The notes under the pieces were generated by a model. It saw only the letters and a list, made by a program, of their open reading frames with translations, did not search any database and had not been told where the DNA came from. This document shows, in pieces, positions 48,454-60,689 of a DNA stretch of 64,000 bases. Source of the stretch: Hyperoplus lanceolatus. Taxonomy: Eukaryota > Chordata > Actinopteri > Uranoscopiformes > Ammodytidae. Each line of letters opens with the position of its first letter. The first letter of the stretch is position 1. A program made the position numbers and the translations under genes. The stretch covers positions 34,564,698 through 34,628,697 of the forward strand of contig CM049397.1 in assembly GCA_026929865.2 (NCBI GenBank), read 5' to 3'.

Positions 48454-48851
48454 CCTTCATGCAAGTAGCCCCATTTTTGTGATAACGAATTAGAGTTTTA
48501 GATCTCAGGAGTGACAACATTTTTGGAAAGTGAGGTAATAAATAAATACAAATTAAGAAAATTACGTAGGCCTATACAGGAGTGTTTAAGTCATCCATCT
48601 GCCGTTCAGTTAATATACAAAACATATTAGATCATGATCTCTACTTTATTATCCTGTTATCTTGAGAAAAAACAAATCTAATTAATCGTAATCACTGGAG
48701 AAAATAAAATGTAGGCCTACGATCTATCTATCTATCTATCGCTCTCTCTCTCTCTTTTTGTTGTTGTTGCATGAGTACAGGTTTGACAGGTTTAGGTTTA
48801 TAGAGTTAGGTAAAACGTCGATTAAGTTTCACTTGCATTCTCAATCTTTTA

Positions 48852-48873
48852 ATGGCGCAGGAGGAAAAATCAG
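48852..48873 (+). other. Candidate alternative GIMAP first exon, copy 4 (MAQEEKS)
   Basis: 22 nt ending in phase 1 before GTGAGT, TACAG acceptor-like site at 48776-48780. Start codon and donor are intact. Confidence 0.55.
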
Positions 48874-49200
48874 GTGAGTAAACTGAACCAAACTAGATTC
48901 AAACATACAAACTGCTGGTTTTCAGAAGCAGTTGGTGGAACGTCAAACTTAATTCAATTAAAGTATAATATTACTATTAACTACTATTAAACTATTACAT
49001 TATTAATCGGTTGGGCCGCACCTAGTCAACACGGAAGCTTATACATTAAAAAAAAAAGTCAATAACAAATTCATAACTGAAAAGGAAGTTTTGAATAGTA
49101 TTCCTCACTCAATAATCTTTTGGATTGCGATAAGGATGTAGATTAACAGCATTTTGGAACAACACTTTTGGAAAACATTTGTGTGTTTGTGTGTGTGTGT

Positions 49201-49245
<45 letters not shown>

Positions 49246-50358
49246 CGTGTGTGCGTGTGTGCGTGTGTGTGTATGCGTGTGCGTGTATTGCTCATGTTGT
49301 GGGGACATATACACACAGATATATTGTGGGGACGTGCCTTCCTTTTGCGGGTCAAAATCAAAGTCCCCATTATTTTTGAGCAGTGTATAACTAACACTGA
49401 TTGACTGCACACGTTTGTGCATGCATGTGTGCAAATAGGCCTATGTTTGTGAGAACAAATTTTAGTTTTACACCTCAGGAGTCTTCGGAAAGTTTGGTAA
49501 AGCTGGCCGGTTCCGAGATTGGGACACTCCTTTAAAGTGCTGTTTGTTGATTAACACTAATTATGTTAGTCTTAGTGTAATGGTTATGTTTAGGGTTAGG
49601 GACTGCATTATGTCAATTGGTGTCCTCACAAGTATGGGTGTACTAAAGTGTGTGTGTTTACGTGCACGTGTATTACTGACGTTGTGGGGGTATTTTCTCG
49701 TTTACACAGTTATATTGTGGGGACGTGCCTTCCTTTTGGGGGTCAAAATCAAAGTCCCCATTATTTTTGAGCAGTGTATAACCAAAATGATGATGCGTGA
49801 TTAGACTGCAGAAATATTCCCTAAAGTTAATAATTATCCTAGATTGTGTGTTTTCTCTAAAGGACCAGTTTTTATTGCAATTTAAGCAGTTTACTATCCA
49901 ACTAAGGCTATTATTTTAGGAAAGTTGCTGTTAATTTGCATATTTCATTAGATTAAGAGAATGTCCAGAGGAAGTATGAACACAATTTGGATATACTTTT
50001 CTCACAGCATCAACTTGAGTGTAAAGTGTATATTTTTTCATCAGAAAAGAGTTCGATTTTTTTTCTCAAACCAAATTAAAGATATTGTCATTTGAGTTTG
50101 ATGAAGTTTACAGAAATATGATTTAGATGAGGCGGGCTCTGCTCTGGTTCCAATAACTCATTAGCATTTTGAACCAATCACAGCAGTTCTCTGTCCAACA
50201 TTCTATAAACATTCCATGACTGAGCGACTGTTGCCAAGGAGAACATATGATACATGAGCCTGGGAGCCATGCCAACACAATCCTGGCAAATATTCTAGAC
50301 AGTTTTTTCAACTAAGTTTTATAATATTCATGAACATTTAATTTCAATCAGATTTTTT

Positions 50359-50833
50359 GGTAACACTTTATAATAACTATCCGTTGTAACTCGTTAATAG
50401 ATCATTGGTAAACTCTTAATTAATGATTATTAATGATTTGTTAAGTGTTTGTTAGCAGTTTGTTAAGGATTTATAACAATGGTAGATAGTTAATAGTTTA
50501 ATAATTGAATCAGTTCATCTGGGAGGTAATCCGAGATTAACTGATCACGTCACGTTCAAGTCCATGGCATGCACAGTGTGTATGGAGTTTATTTAAAAAT
50601 ATTTGAAAATGGGGCTGCCCTCAGTTGCCCATGCACTGTGTATAGTCTATAGCCTATTTCAGCCTCGTCCCAGATGAACTGATTCAATTATTAAGCTATT
50701 AACTATCTACCATTGTTATAAATCCTTAACAAACTGCTAACAAACACTTAACAAATCACTAATACTCATTAATTAAGAGTTTACTAATGATCTATTAACG
50801 AGTTACAACGGATAGTTATTATAAAGTGTTACC
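50359..50833. mobile_element. 475-bp foldback element with arms of about 190 bp, absent from unit A
   Basis: The left arm begins GGTAACACTTTATAATAACT; the right arm is its near-exact complement, ending AAAGTGTTACC. The arms extend to about 50530 and 50670 (cagttcatctggga and complement). Unit A reads caatcagatttttgtaaaagc without the element (about 30078). Flanking gatttt on both sides suggests a short target duplication. Confidence 0.85.
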
Positions 50834-51092
50834 GATTTTATTAAAAGCTTATAGAGACACCCAACTTTGATATCATATATTGAGTTTTAATACATCTAGA
50901 TTTTTAATTTGTACAAAATGTAAAATCCACTTTTTTCTTTGCTGTCGTGTAACCTTTTGGACATTTTTGTAAATGTTCACACAGCCTAAATCTTACATCA
51001 CATAGGCGACATACATATTAAGCTTGTTGTTTTGTCTTGTTTTCAGAGTAACTGAAGGTCTCCTGCAAAGCTTTTCTCCTGGTTCTTTCAAC

Positions 51093-54000
51093 ATGGCCAC
51101 TGCTGGAGCTTCTGGTGAGTACAGGGGAATATACCTCTGTTTTGTTGTTTCATGCTATATACAGTATACAGTTACAGGCTGGAATAACGCTGGATTAAAT
51201 ACACATAATACCCCATCGTCACAACTTTAAAAAAATAATTGTTTGAGATTTTTGCTAGAGTTCGAGTCGACATTTGTGCAACGTTTGAAGGAAAATCCCT
51301 CAGCGTTCACAAGAATGGCACAAACCTAATGCCTCCAGCCTTCGTCTATTGCAGGTGCAGAGGCATAAAAAGATTCCAGATCAGGCAAACAGTGGTGTGG
51401 GATTACGGTCACATCATACATTAAACACTCCCAAAAAAATACCTGTTACTCCACATTTTTGTTTGCGGTAAACTGTGTGTTGCAATCTGCTCTGTAGAGT
51501 TGGAAGCCAGCCAGCTGCAGTGCAAGAGACTGGTATAGGTCCACACAGACAGGTTACATGGTAGAAAACCTAGGTTTTTTCCACCATAATGTGAAATGTC
51601 AGATTGCTAAAATGGATTACATAAAATTGCTATTGTAACTTAAAAAAGTAAATTTCAGGAATCGGTTTCAAAGTTGAGTTATTGTATAGGTATTAAGAAA
51701 TGTTGAACAATACCCAGCCCTAGTCAGCAGGAAGTGGGGAGAACCCACTCAAACAAAGCACCTCAAAATGTTGATCTAAAAGCTCCAAAGCTCATTCCAC
51801 ATGTCTAACATATGAGCTGCAGCTAGACAAAGTTTACTTTCAATATCCTGGCTTAGACTGGCTACACAACATTCCAGCCACCAAAATAGAAATAAACATA
51901 AGCACAGAACAACACAACGCATGACCAAGCTAAAAATGTACAGACATATTAAAGGTTACATCTTCCTCTTAAGATGTACTTGTTACTAATTTTCCACACC
52001 AAATTTAAGTATCATACTTAACATTTACAAAATAAATATTTGTACAATCTTGAAATGAAAAGTTAGCCACATATGAATGAATGTGTTCTGTATCCTTACA
52101 ATTGCAGATGATCTACAACCTAGGAAGCGGAGCAGCAGTTTTGAATGGCTGCCACCTCACTGTGAGTTAAATTGAACAGAGTCAGAATTATTCTCTACAA
52201 CCACAGGTGATGTACCTGTGGTTGTTATTTTGATTACAGTACCTGTATAAACTACCAGTCAAAAGTTCATTTTTTGGTTTTGTTATTGCAATTTATCCAG
52301 TTTCATTTTTCAATGTGCTCTGAAATTAAATTAATCTATGTAATCTATCAATGTAATCTAACAATAATAGCAATCTACTACTTCCTGCAGGTCAATATTG
52401 TCCAAAAATGCATTTATACAGAGGTTTTGGGAGTCATTAATTAAAGTTTGGATACCTGTACCAAATGTTTCAATCAACTTTCAAGGCTTTATTTACTTAC
52501 AATGCTGCAGAAAAGAGCAAAGTATGAACCCATTCTTTGTACATACAACACAGCAATCATACCTGGATGGTGCACACCAAAAGCAGATCAAACAAAGCGT
52601 ACCTAGACCTTGTAAAAGTGGAGGTCTCTGTACGCTTCCAAACCAACTCTGGTGTGGTTAGTTTGTGGTGAGGGGGACAATCTACTGACCCTGTAGTTTC
52701 TTTTGTAGTTTTCCGAGAGTTTTCCCCAAACTCTTGATTGGTGTGCACTGTCCCTGAAAAATAAATCAATAACCTAAACTAAATTAGCTGGACTTACTGA
52801 AACTACTTAATTTTTAATTAACAATGGAAGAATGGGGCTGTTCTAACATTTTAAGGTGCGAACACACTGCCGCGCGTCAAGATTACATACAAAGTCAATG
52901 TACAAGCACGTGGACGCGCGTTAACGTGCAAATCGGCGTCATCGAAGGCTGTGCGTCATCGAAGGCACGTCATCGAAGGCACGCCATCGAAGGCGCGTCT
53001 TTTGCGGCGCGGCGAACGCAGAGGGTTCAAAATATCCACGCGCCGCTATAGCTGAGTCTGATCTCAGAAGCCCCCTCGGGTTTACGGCAACTGCCGCCAG
53101 TGGCGTGCAGTGTGTTCGCACCTTTAGACCTGTAGTGAAGGCTGAGAAGTTTTTTTCTAATTCATTGTTTTCCTTTCAGTGTCTGAGCTGAGGGTCATTC
53201 TGCTGGGGAACAGCTGGTTTGACAGGAGTTCAGTGGGGAATTTAATACTGGGAGAGACAAAGTTCAACTTTGAGGATGAATCTGACGTTCAGAAATTCAA
53301 AGGATTGTTTAAGGAGAAAGAAATAGTTCTCATCAACACCCCAGATCTCCTGCATCCCAACATCTCTGAAGACAAAGTGACAGAACATGTGAAAAACTGT
53401 GTTCGTCTCTCTGCTCCTGGACCTCATGTGTTCCTGCTGGTTTTAAAGCCTGAAGACTTCACTGAGGAACAGAAAGTGAAGCTCTGCAAAGTCCTTCAAC
53501 TTTTCGGTGATCAATCATTTGATCATTCACTGGTTCTGACATCAACACCCAGAGAGAGTTCAGGTTTCAGGAACAAAGATGTACAAGACCAGTCCCTGAA
53601 AGACATGATTAAAATGTGTAGCTACAGATCCTTGAAGCAGAAGAAACTTGAACAATCAGAGCTGTTAACACGCCTGGGTCAAACTGCAAAGGAAAACAAC
53701 AGAGAGCATGTTATCTGTAAGGTGTTTGAGGATGAGGATGCAGGTTTAGTCACAAAACAAAAGTCTGTTTCTGATTCCAACAAACCGGCTTTAAACCTGG
53801 TTCTGTTTGGGAGGAGAAGAGCAGGGAAGACTTCAGCAGTGAAGGCCATTTTGGGTCAGACAGACCTTCATTCAGCCTCCAACTCATCAGAGTGTGTTAA
53901 ACATCAGGGTGAGGTTTGTGGACATTGGGTTACCCTGGTAGAGCTGCCTGCCCTGTACGGAAAACCTAATGAGGCAGTGATGGAAGAATCACTCAGGTGT

Positions 54001-55521
54001 TTCTCCCTCTGTGACCCTGAGGGGGTCCATGCCTTCATCCTGGTCTTACCTTTAGGTCCCCTCACTGATGAAGACAAGGAAGAGTTAGAAATCGTCCAGA
54101 ACATATTCAGCTCTCAAGTCAATGACTTCACCATGATTCTGTTCACTGTGGAGTCAGATCCAACAGCTGCAGATGTTGTTAACTTTGTTACTAAGAACAG
54201 ACACATACAGGAGCTCTGGCAGAGCTGTGGGGGAAGATATGATACGCTTGACATCAACGACAATCAGAAGATCCCAAAGCTGTTGGATGATGTGGAGAAA
54301 ATGAGAGTTGAATCATCCAGATGCTTCACGAAAGACAACATCATCAAGGCTCAAATGGAGAATGTTTTACAACTGCAGGCTGACCTACAGGATGTGAAAC
54401 AGAGGAATGAGAGCACAGAGCCTCTCAGGATGGTGCTGATTGAGAAGAATGGGAAGCGTTCCATAGCAAACACCATTTTGGGGGAAAAGAGTTTGACAAA
54501 GTATTGCGAGGAAGCAAAAGGAGAGATTGATGGACAGCCAGTCATAGTCAAAACTTCAAACTTGTTTGGTACGACTCTGTCTGATGATCAAGTTCAACAG
54601 GAGCTCCGCAAATGCATCAACATGTTGTCTCCTGGCCCTCATGTGTTCTTACTAGTGCTGCAGATGGGGAACATCACACAAGAAGAAAAAGATTCTGTGG
54701 AACTGATCAAGAAACATTTTTTGAAGTCTGAAGACTTCATCATCGTCATATTCACGGTTGGAGAAGAATTGGAAGATGAGTCATTTGAGAATTATTTCGG
54801 AGATCGTGACGACTTTGTCATACAACTCATAAATGACTGTGGAGGCAGATACCAGGTCTTCAATAACAAAGATAATGCGAACCGCTCAGAAGTCAGTGAG
54901 CTCCTGGCAACAATCAAGACCATGGTGAAGACAAATGGTGGCAGTTACAACACGGAGATGTTTGAAGACATGAAGAGAGAGCATGACAACCTGAGTAGAA
55001 AGTATAACGACCTGAGAAAAGAGCATGATGACCACAGGGAAGAGCATGGGAATCTCAAGAAAGATCATGAGACTCTCAAGAGAAAGCATGAGAACATGAG
55101 GAGAAGGTATAACAACCTGAGGGAAGAGCATGGAAATCACAAAAAAAATCATGAGGAACAATGTAAAATTAAAAACGTTGAAATTGAGAGGGAGAAAACA
55201 CTAAGAGCAAAACAAATAAAGGAAAAAGATGAATGCATCAACAAACAGCGTGAGATGAGAAAGAAAGAGCGAGAGGAAGAGGAGAGGAAATGGAAAAAAA
55301 GAGAAAAGACTCAGCAGCAGGAATGGAGAAGAAAACTTGAAGCTTTAGAAAGAGAGCAAAGAGAAAATGCTGAGAAGAAGCTGGAGGAATGTAGAAAAGA
55401 AATGACAGGAGCACTTGAGAACCTGAGGAAAGAGTATGATGATCTCAAGAGAAAGCATGAGAAATATTTGAAAATGAAATTCATTGAGAATGAGAAAAAA
55501 CTGAGAGCAAGACAGCTATAG
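51093..55521 (+). CDS. GIMAP8-like GTPase, gene 3 (truncated tail, degenerate third P-loop)
   Basis: Exons 51093-51114 (starts MATAGAS; 5' UTR from the TTTTCAG acceptor at 51046), 52108-52161 and 53180-55521. Phases agree, 805 aa. Domain 1 carries the non-canonical GNSWFDRSSVGN; domain 2 has a good P-loop, GRRRAGKTSAVK (nt 53808-53843); domain 3 has lost it (IEKNGKRSIAN, nt 54440-54472, one or more codons deleted) and its G3 box reads [19 protein letters not shown] is retained. The coiled-coil tail ends at TAG (55519-55521), where gene 1 has a lysine codon (RRLKEEDEC). Coding-like sequence continues past this stop. No membrane anchor is encoded. AATAAA at 55956-55961. With one canonical G site out of three the protein may bind nucleotide only through domain 2 (inference). 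Alternative first exons may serve it (48116, 48852). Confidence 0.9.
52108..52161 (+). other. Conserved 54-nt exon of GIMAP gene 3
   Basis: ATTGCAG acceptor, GTGAGT donor. It encodes DLQPRKRSSSFEWLPPH. Compared with genes 1 and 2 the acceptor has moved six bases into the exon: tacagtcacag became tacaattgcag, so two codons are lost and the phase is kept. Confidence 0.8.
52854..53123. mobile_element. 270-bp CpG-rich TIR element just upstream of the gene 3 main exon
   Basis: Perfect 17-bp inverted ends AGGTGCGAACACACTGC (52854-52870 and complement at 53107-53123), flanked by TTA on both sides. Unit A is uninterrupted (ctaacactttagacctttag, about 37190). It holds at least four tandem copies of (g/c)tcatcgaaggc(a/g)c at 52938-52995. 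TTA duplication suits a PIF/Harbinger-type MITE. Confidence 0.8.
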
Positions 55522-55700
55522 GAAAAGGATGAAAGCATCAACAAACGGCAGGAGATGATAATGAAAGTGCTGGAGGGACAGGGGAGGAAATGAAGAGAGA
55601 AGAAGAAGAAACTCAGTGACAGGAATGGAGAAGAAAAACAGGAAGCTTCTGAGAATGCAGTCCAATCAGAAAGAGAGCAAAGAGAAAATGCTGAGAAGAA
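55522..55700 (+). pseudogene. Former C-terminal coding sequence of gene 3 beyond its early stop
   Basis: Immediately after the TAG, the frame resumes with residues like EKDESINK, then accumulates a stop and shifts. Near 55630-55690 it still matches the gene 1 tail ([13 protein letters not shown] versus [13 protein letters not shown]). After that comes the 3' UTR word shared by all three genes (gctttgcaaactagcaat). Confidence 0.75.
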
Positions 55701-56039
55701 AATCCAAAGCATAGCTTTGCAAACTAGCAATGCATTCACGGTAGAAGTTCAAACTATTTTGTAAAAAAATTACAAGTTTACAATGAACATGTGCTATGAA
55801 ATCATTACAGCATAAGAGCAAAAAAAGTTTATTGGATAAACTAAAAAGTGACAATTAGATCTTCACCTCATAAATTAACCAGAGAAAAAACACTCACTTG
55901 TCATTTGAATGACATCACAAATGAGAAATACATTGCACTATATTGTGTAGTGTAAAATAAAGTTGAAATACCCAAAAGATTAAAAAAAATGTCATGGCCC
56001 CTACATAACCTTTCTGAATGTAGGCAGCTTTTCTAAAAC

Positions 56040-57980
56040 CACAGTTCACTGTGACTTCATCAATATTGGTCATGGCAACGCAAGAGCCCTCTTCTTGACA
56101 CTGAGCCACATATTCCAGAACCCTCCATTCAGACATCTCTTCTGATCTCTGCACTGACTTTAAATCAACACCATCCACCTACAGCTGGCTCAGTCACAGA
56201 AACCCCTCAGGGAACCCATCATGGATGGACACAATGGGCCAACCACTTACCAGCTCTTTCTCCAACCCCAGCGACATATTATACCAGCTCGAAGCTTATC
56301 TGTAAAGTCAAACCAGCTTGATCCCCTTCCCACCACCCAGGTCAAAGTCTGTCTTCCATCCATTTCCCCTATGATCACCAAATACTTATGTCCTCCCTCA
56401 CCTCTGGAACCAAACCCCCACCCTTTAAACTGTCTGCAATTTAATCCATTCTTAAAAAAACAGATGCAAACCCAACCTGACCTAAACCATTACAGTCCCA
56501 TCTCCAACCTGTTCTTTGTTACCAAAGCTCTAAATAGGATTGTTGCTGCTCAACTTAAGTTGCATCACAACACAGACCACCTCCACGAACCCTTCCAATC
56601 TGGCTTTCGCCCTGATCCACGTTCTAAAACTGCCCTGGTTAAAATCGCCAACAACCTCCTCTGTGCAGCTAACACAGGATTCCTCACCACCCTAATCCTA
56701 CTCGACCTCAGTGCTTTGACACAATCTACCGCCCAGAACCCCTGGAACGCCTGGCCGACATTGGGTTCATTAGGGTAGCACTCTCCTTGCTCATATCATA
56801 TCTTACTGACAAAGGTTCATACAACTGAGAAACCACAGGTCAGGGTCCTCTGCTGTTTCACTGGATTTCTCCCAGGGGTGAGTGTTGGGTCCCTTACTAT
56901 TAACCATCTACCTGCTCCACTCTTGGCACAATATTCCGTCAGCATCAACCACCATTGTTTCAGTCACAGTCACACAGGTTGTTCCCTATGGGTTCAGTAC
57001 TCACCCCCTCCGCCTTATAATCTACATCCTCCCCCTCGGTCTGAAACTCTGTCTATTCAACCTGGACTTCCACTGCTATGCAGACGAGACCCGGATATAC
57101 CTCAGCACCAAATCCACCCACACAACCCTACACCCCCTCTCCCAAATCCACTCCTGCCTGTCAGTAACAAAAACTTGGAAGCAACAAAACTTCCCCTAAC
57201 TCAACAGGGAAACTAAAACAGAACTCCTCCCCATGGGCTCCAAATCCACAACCAACAAAATCACTCCCCCTCAACACACACACACACCACCGATGGTACC
57301 ACAGTCGCCCCTTCCCCCAAGGCCCGCAATTTCTGTGTGATCTTCAACTCCACCCTATTCCTCAAGCATCATATCCGCCACCTAGTCTAAACCTCCCTCT
57401 ATAACCCCCTAAACCAAAATCAGACCCTCTCACACAACCTCGCTGCTGAAAGACTCATCCAAGCCTTAATTTCTTCCTATCTCAATTTCTACAACTCAGT
57501 CCTCTACGGCATCAGCTACATCCATAGACTCCAACTGGTTCAGAATGTAGCTGCATGTCTCAGACCAAATCCTGGCACCAGACCAAATCCTGGCACCACA
57601 TCACCCCAGTCCTGAAAAACCTTTAACATCCTGGTCCTCACCTTCAAATTCCCCCATCAATTGCCTACCTCCCCAAATATCTCACCGACCTCCTCGCCCC
57701 CTACAAACTCCCAGTGTCCCTCAGAACTGCCTCAGCTGGTCTCCTCAACCCCCATGAAAACCAACCTTTACATCTTTGTGGACAGAGCTTTCTCCAGGGC
57801 TGATCCCAGGATCCACAACTCAGAATTTCTCACCATATTTTAGTCCTGCCTCAAGACCCATATCCTCCCCTCTGCCCGTTCCTCTCATTCACATCTTAGA
57901 TTCAATGACTGTAATGCCGTTTTCACTGGCCCCAACACCAAACTGCTAAACTAAAGTACAATGGCCTGTCCCCTTATGAT
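56040..57980 (+). mobile_element. Degenerate LINE downstream of GIMAP gene 3
   Basis: Plus-strand pieces YSPISNLFFVTKALNRIVAA, FQSGFRPDPRSKTALVKIAN, TGFLTTLILLDLSA, then a shifted frame with MLGPLLLTIYLLHSWH and LDFHCYADETRIYLSTK (the FADD-equivalent box). More complete at its 5' side than the gene 2 copy. Homology to the gene 1 flank begins well before the LINE and continues into it. Confidence 0.85.
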
Positions 57981-58179
57981 CTCATACTTTAACTAGACAT
58001 ACTGATGACTAATGTTGAAAATATATTTTTTTCATTTTGCATAAAAGGTGACCTTTGAATTAAAATGAATGTTTCTACAGTGAACTTTTATAATATTCCA
58101 GTTTACATGGCATGCCTGATAAATTGTCTTATTTTTTCCTACGTTAAGAGATGTATATACTTCCCTGAGCTTTTTATAG

Positions 58180-58180
<1 letters not shown>

Positions 58181-58258
<78 letters not shown>
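58181..58258. repeat. (CA)n microsatellite
   Basis: About 78 bp of CA. The unit A counterpart at 41669-41684 has only about eight repeats. Confidence 0.95.
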
Positions 58259-58261
<3 letters not shown>

Positions 58262-58886
58262 AATTTGTAAATATGTTCAATGCTGTTTCTTAAAGGTCCC
58301 ATATTATGCTAAATGCACTTTTTAAATGTGTTCTAACATATCCATGGGGCCACGGTGTGCCTAGAGACTGCCAAAATATAAAAAAAATAACAATCTCTCC
58401 TTTTCTCACTCTCCCCCTTTCTGAAACCCCCACCCCTCCCCCCCAATATACTCCAGTCAGAATTCTCGCCGGCTATGTCGTCACAGCCGGCACAGCCACA
58501 TCCCCATATTTTCTTTATATGTCCATGCTTCCGATGCTTCCCCCCCACATTAGTAAAGTCCACCGTGCAGTTGTCTAAAAAAAAAATCTGATAACCCCAC
58601 CCCCCCATTTCTTATTGGTCCACGGCTCCGAGATCCGATGGATGGCTGCCATGTTGTTTTCCCCGCTAAGCGACAAGATCCCCATAGTGCAGCAAACCAT
58701 GCAGAGTGTTGCATAAACCAACACAGAAGCATTCTGCTCATAATCCATTCATTTATCTTAATCACAGCAGTCTTAATAATGCTGTGCTTATAACGAGACA
58801 AAGCTTAGGGAACTACTTGTGTAGTAATTCCATCGGTGAAACTAAAAGGAATCTCCTCAATGGTTGTTTGCCTGTTATTTACCTAG

Positions 58887-59337
58887 TGTAGCATGTAGCT
58901 TCGGGAGTAGCACCCAACGTTTGCACCTATTACACTAACTTAGCTTTCCCATTGGAGTTTAATAATGCCTCGTTTTTAACACCACAAAGGGTGGGAAGTT
59001 ATTCCTGTATAAATCAAACTGTGAGGCTACTGTTTTCACTGATTTCGAGTGTTATTTTTAGCAGTTAGCGCACATGTAGCTTCGGATTTAGCATCCAACG
59101 TTTGCACCTATTGCATTAACTTAGCTTTCCCATTGGAGTTTAATAATGCCTCGTTTTTAGCACCACAAAGGGTTGGAAGTTATTCCTGTATAAATCAAAC
59201 TGTGAGGCTACTGTTTTCACTGATTTTGAGGGTTATTTTTAGCCGTTAGCGCACATGTAGCTTCAGATTTAGCATCCAACGTTTGCGCCTATTGCACTAA
59301 CTTAGCTTTCCCATTGGAGTTTAATAATGACTCGTTT
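58887..59337. repeat. Tandem repeat, period about 183 bp, inside the 2.8-kb element
   Basis: The words catgtagcttc, ccaacgtttg and ttagctttcccattggagtt recur at about 58890, 59073 and 59256. The third copy is cut by the element at 59342-60689 and resumes at 60694 (caccacaaagggtgggaagttattcc). Confidence 0.85.
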
Positions 59338-59341
59338 TTAA

Positions 59342-60186
59342 CCCTTTAGGCGCCACAGTCGCAACATTGCGACAAGACGCTTTACTGAATCAAACAGCTG
59401 TTTTCTCTAAATAGAGTGTTATATTTTGTTCAAACTCCCCTCCACTAGTTGGCAGACATCCCATACCTAGACCTTAGCTCAGAAAAACGGCATCCTTCAA
59501 TGCAAAATATTCGCGGAAATCCGGAAATCCCATCCAAAAAAAAAAAAAAAAATCCCATCAAAACTTTTTTTGTCATATCCTCCTAGCGATTTTTCTGGTT
59601 TTATTGAAAACATTTGTGGTGTTTGGAGACTCTGATGTGAAAGCACGTTTCACTCTGCAGTTACTGTGCTCATTGCTCAACGAGCACCGGGTGCTGCCGC
59701 GAGCCCCTCCCCGACCAAAAGCACTGACAGGCGGTCAGTCTCGGAGCAGCCCCTCGGAGCAGTCCGAGCCGGCCGTCAGAGCAGAGAGGTGACACACCTC
59801 CGCGTCCAGGCTGCAAATGAATCGCGCAGTTGTTGGGTGTGAAATCGGAGATAGTGTTCCACTAAGCTATTTATGCTGAAGATGGATTTAGGAGTTATTG
59901 AGAGAATATGGCAAGCAAAAGTAGGGAGTTAGTGTGCACTCTTTCTACGGCCCCGGTCACGGTGCGTCCATGCGCAGCAGTGGTGCAGCCATGTGACGCA
60001 GCATTATATAAATGTATTTTTCATTTCATTTCATTTAACTTTTATTTATCCTCGAGACCAATTGAGGGGTGACCCTCATTTACAATGACGTCGAGTTCAA
60101 ACAAATTCAAGGAAAAACACCAATACATACAATATTCAATGCAAATACATCAAGTACACAACAGAGAGAAAAAAAACTATTGAATA

Positions 60187-60247
<61 letters not shown>

Positions 60248-60689
60248 TATAATCATATTATAATGGTTATAATAATAATCATAATAATAGAAGACAAAAG
60301 TAAATTAAAATGGGTAAAAAATCTAAAATCATAAAAAGTGCCTGTTTTGTGGTGTAGTTCTAGTTCTAGTTTACAACTGTTGGCTTACAACATAGTGGAC
60401 ATCATAACAAATGGATGGAGGGGGTGAACTTGATGAAATAAGTTCAACTCTATTTCAAAATATCAGGTATTTCATGGAAATTACATAATCCAATATGGCC
60501 GCCACCATATGACGTCATAATATGCAAATTAGATGAAAAAATGTATTCCCTAGATAAACTTCAGGACATTCTCAATATTTGTCTCATTAACTTTTTGTCT
60601 CTATCTCAAACCACTTTCAATCCAGAGCCTTCTGAAATTTAGGTGTCAAAATAAAGTATTTTTCAAAATTAAACCCGGCGCCTAAAGGG
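59342..60689. mobile_element. piggyBac-like non-autonomous element
   Basis: Ends CCCTTTAGGCGCC (59342-59354) and GGCGCCTAAAGGG (60677-60689) are perfect inverted repeats flanked by TTAA (59338-59341, 60690-60693). CCC ends with TTAA duplication are characteristic of piggyBac. It contains the dispersed repeat 60020-60160 and an (AT)n tract at about 60186-60245. No transposase frame was seen. Confidence 0.8.
60186..60245. repeat. (AT)n microsatellite
   Basis: About 60 bp of AT. It follows a dispersed repeat copy related to 15195-15345, which has a short (TA)n run on its other side. Confidence 0.9.
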
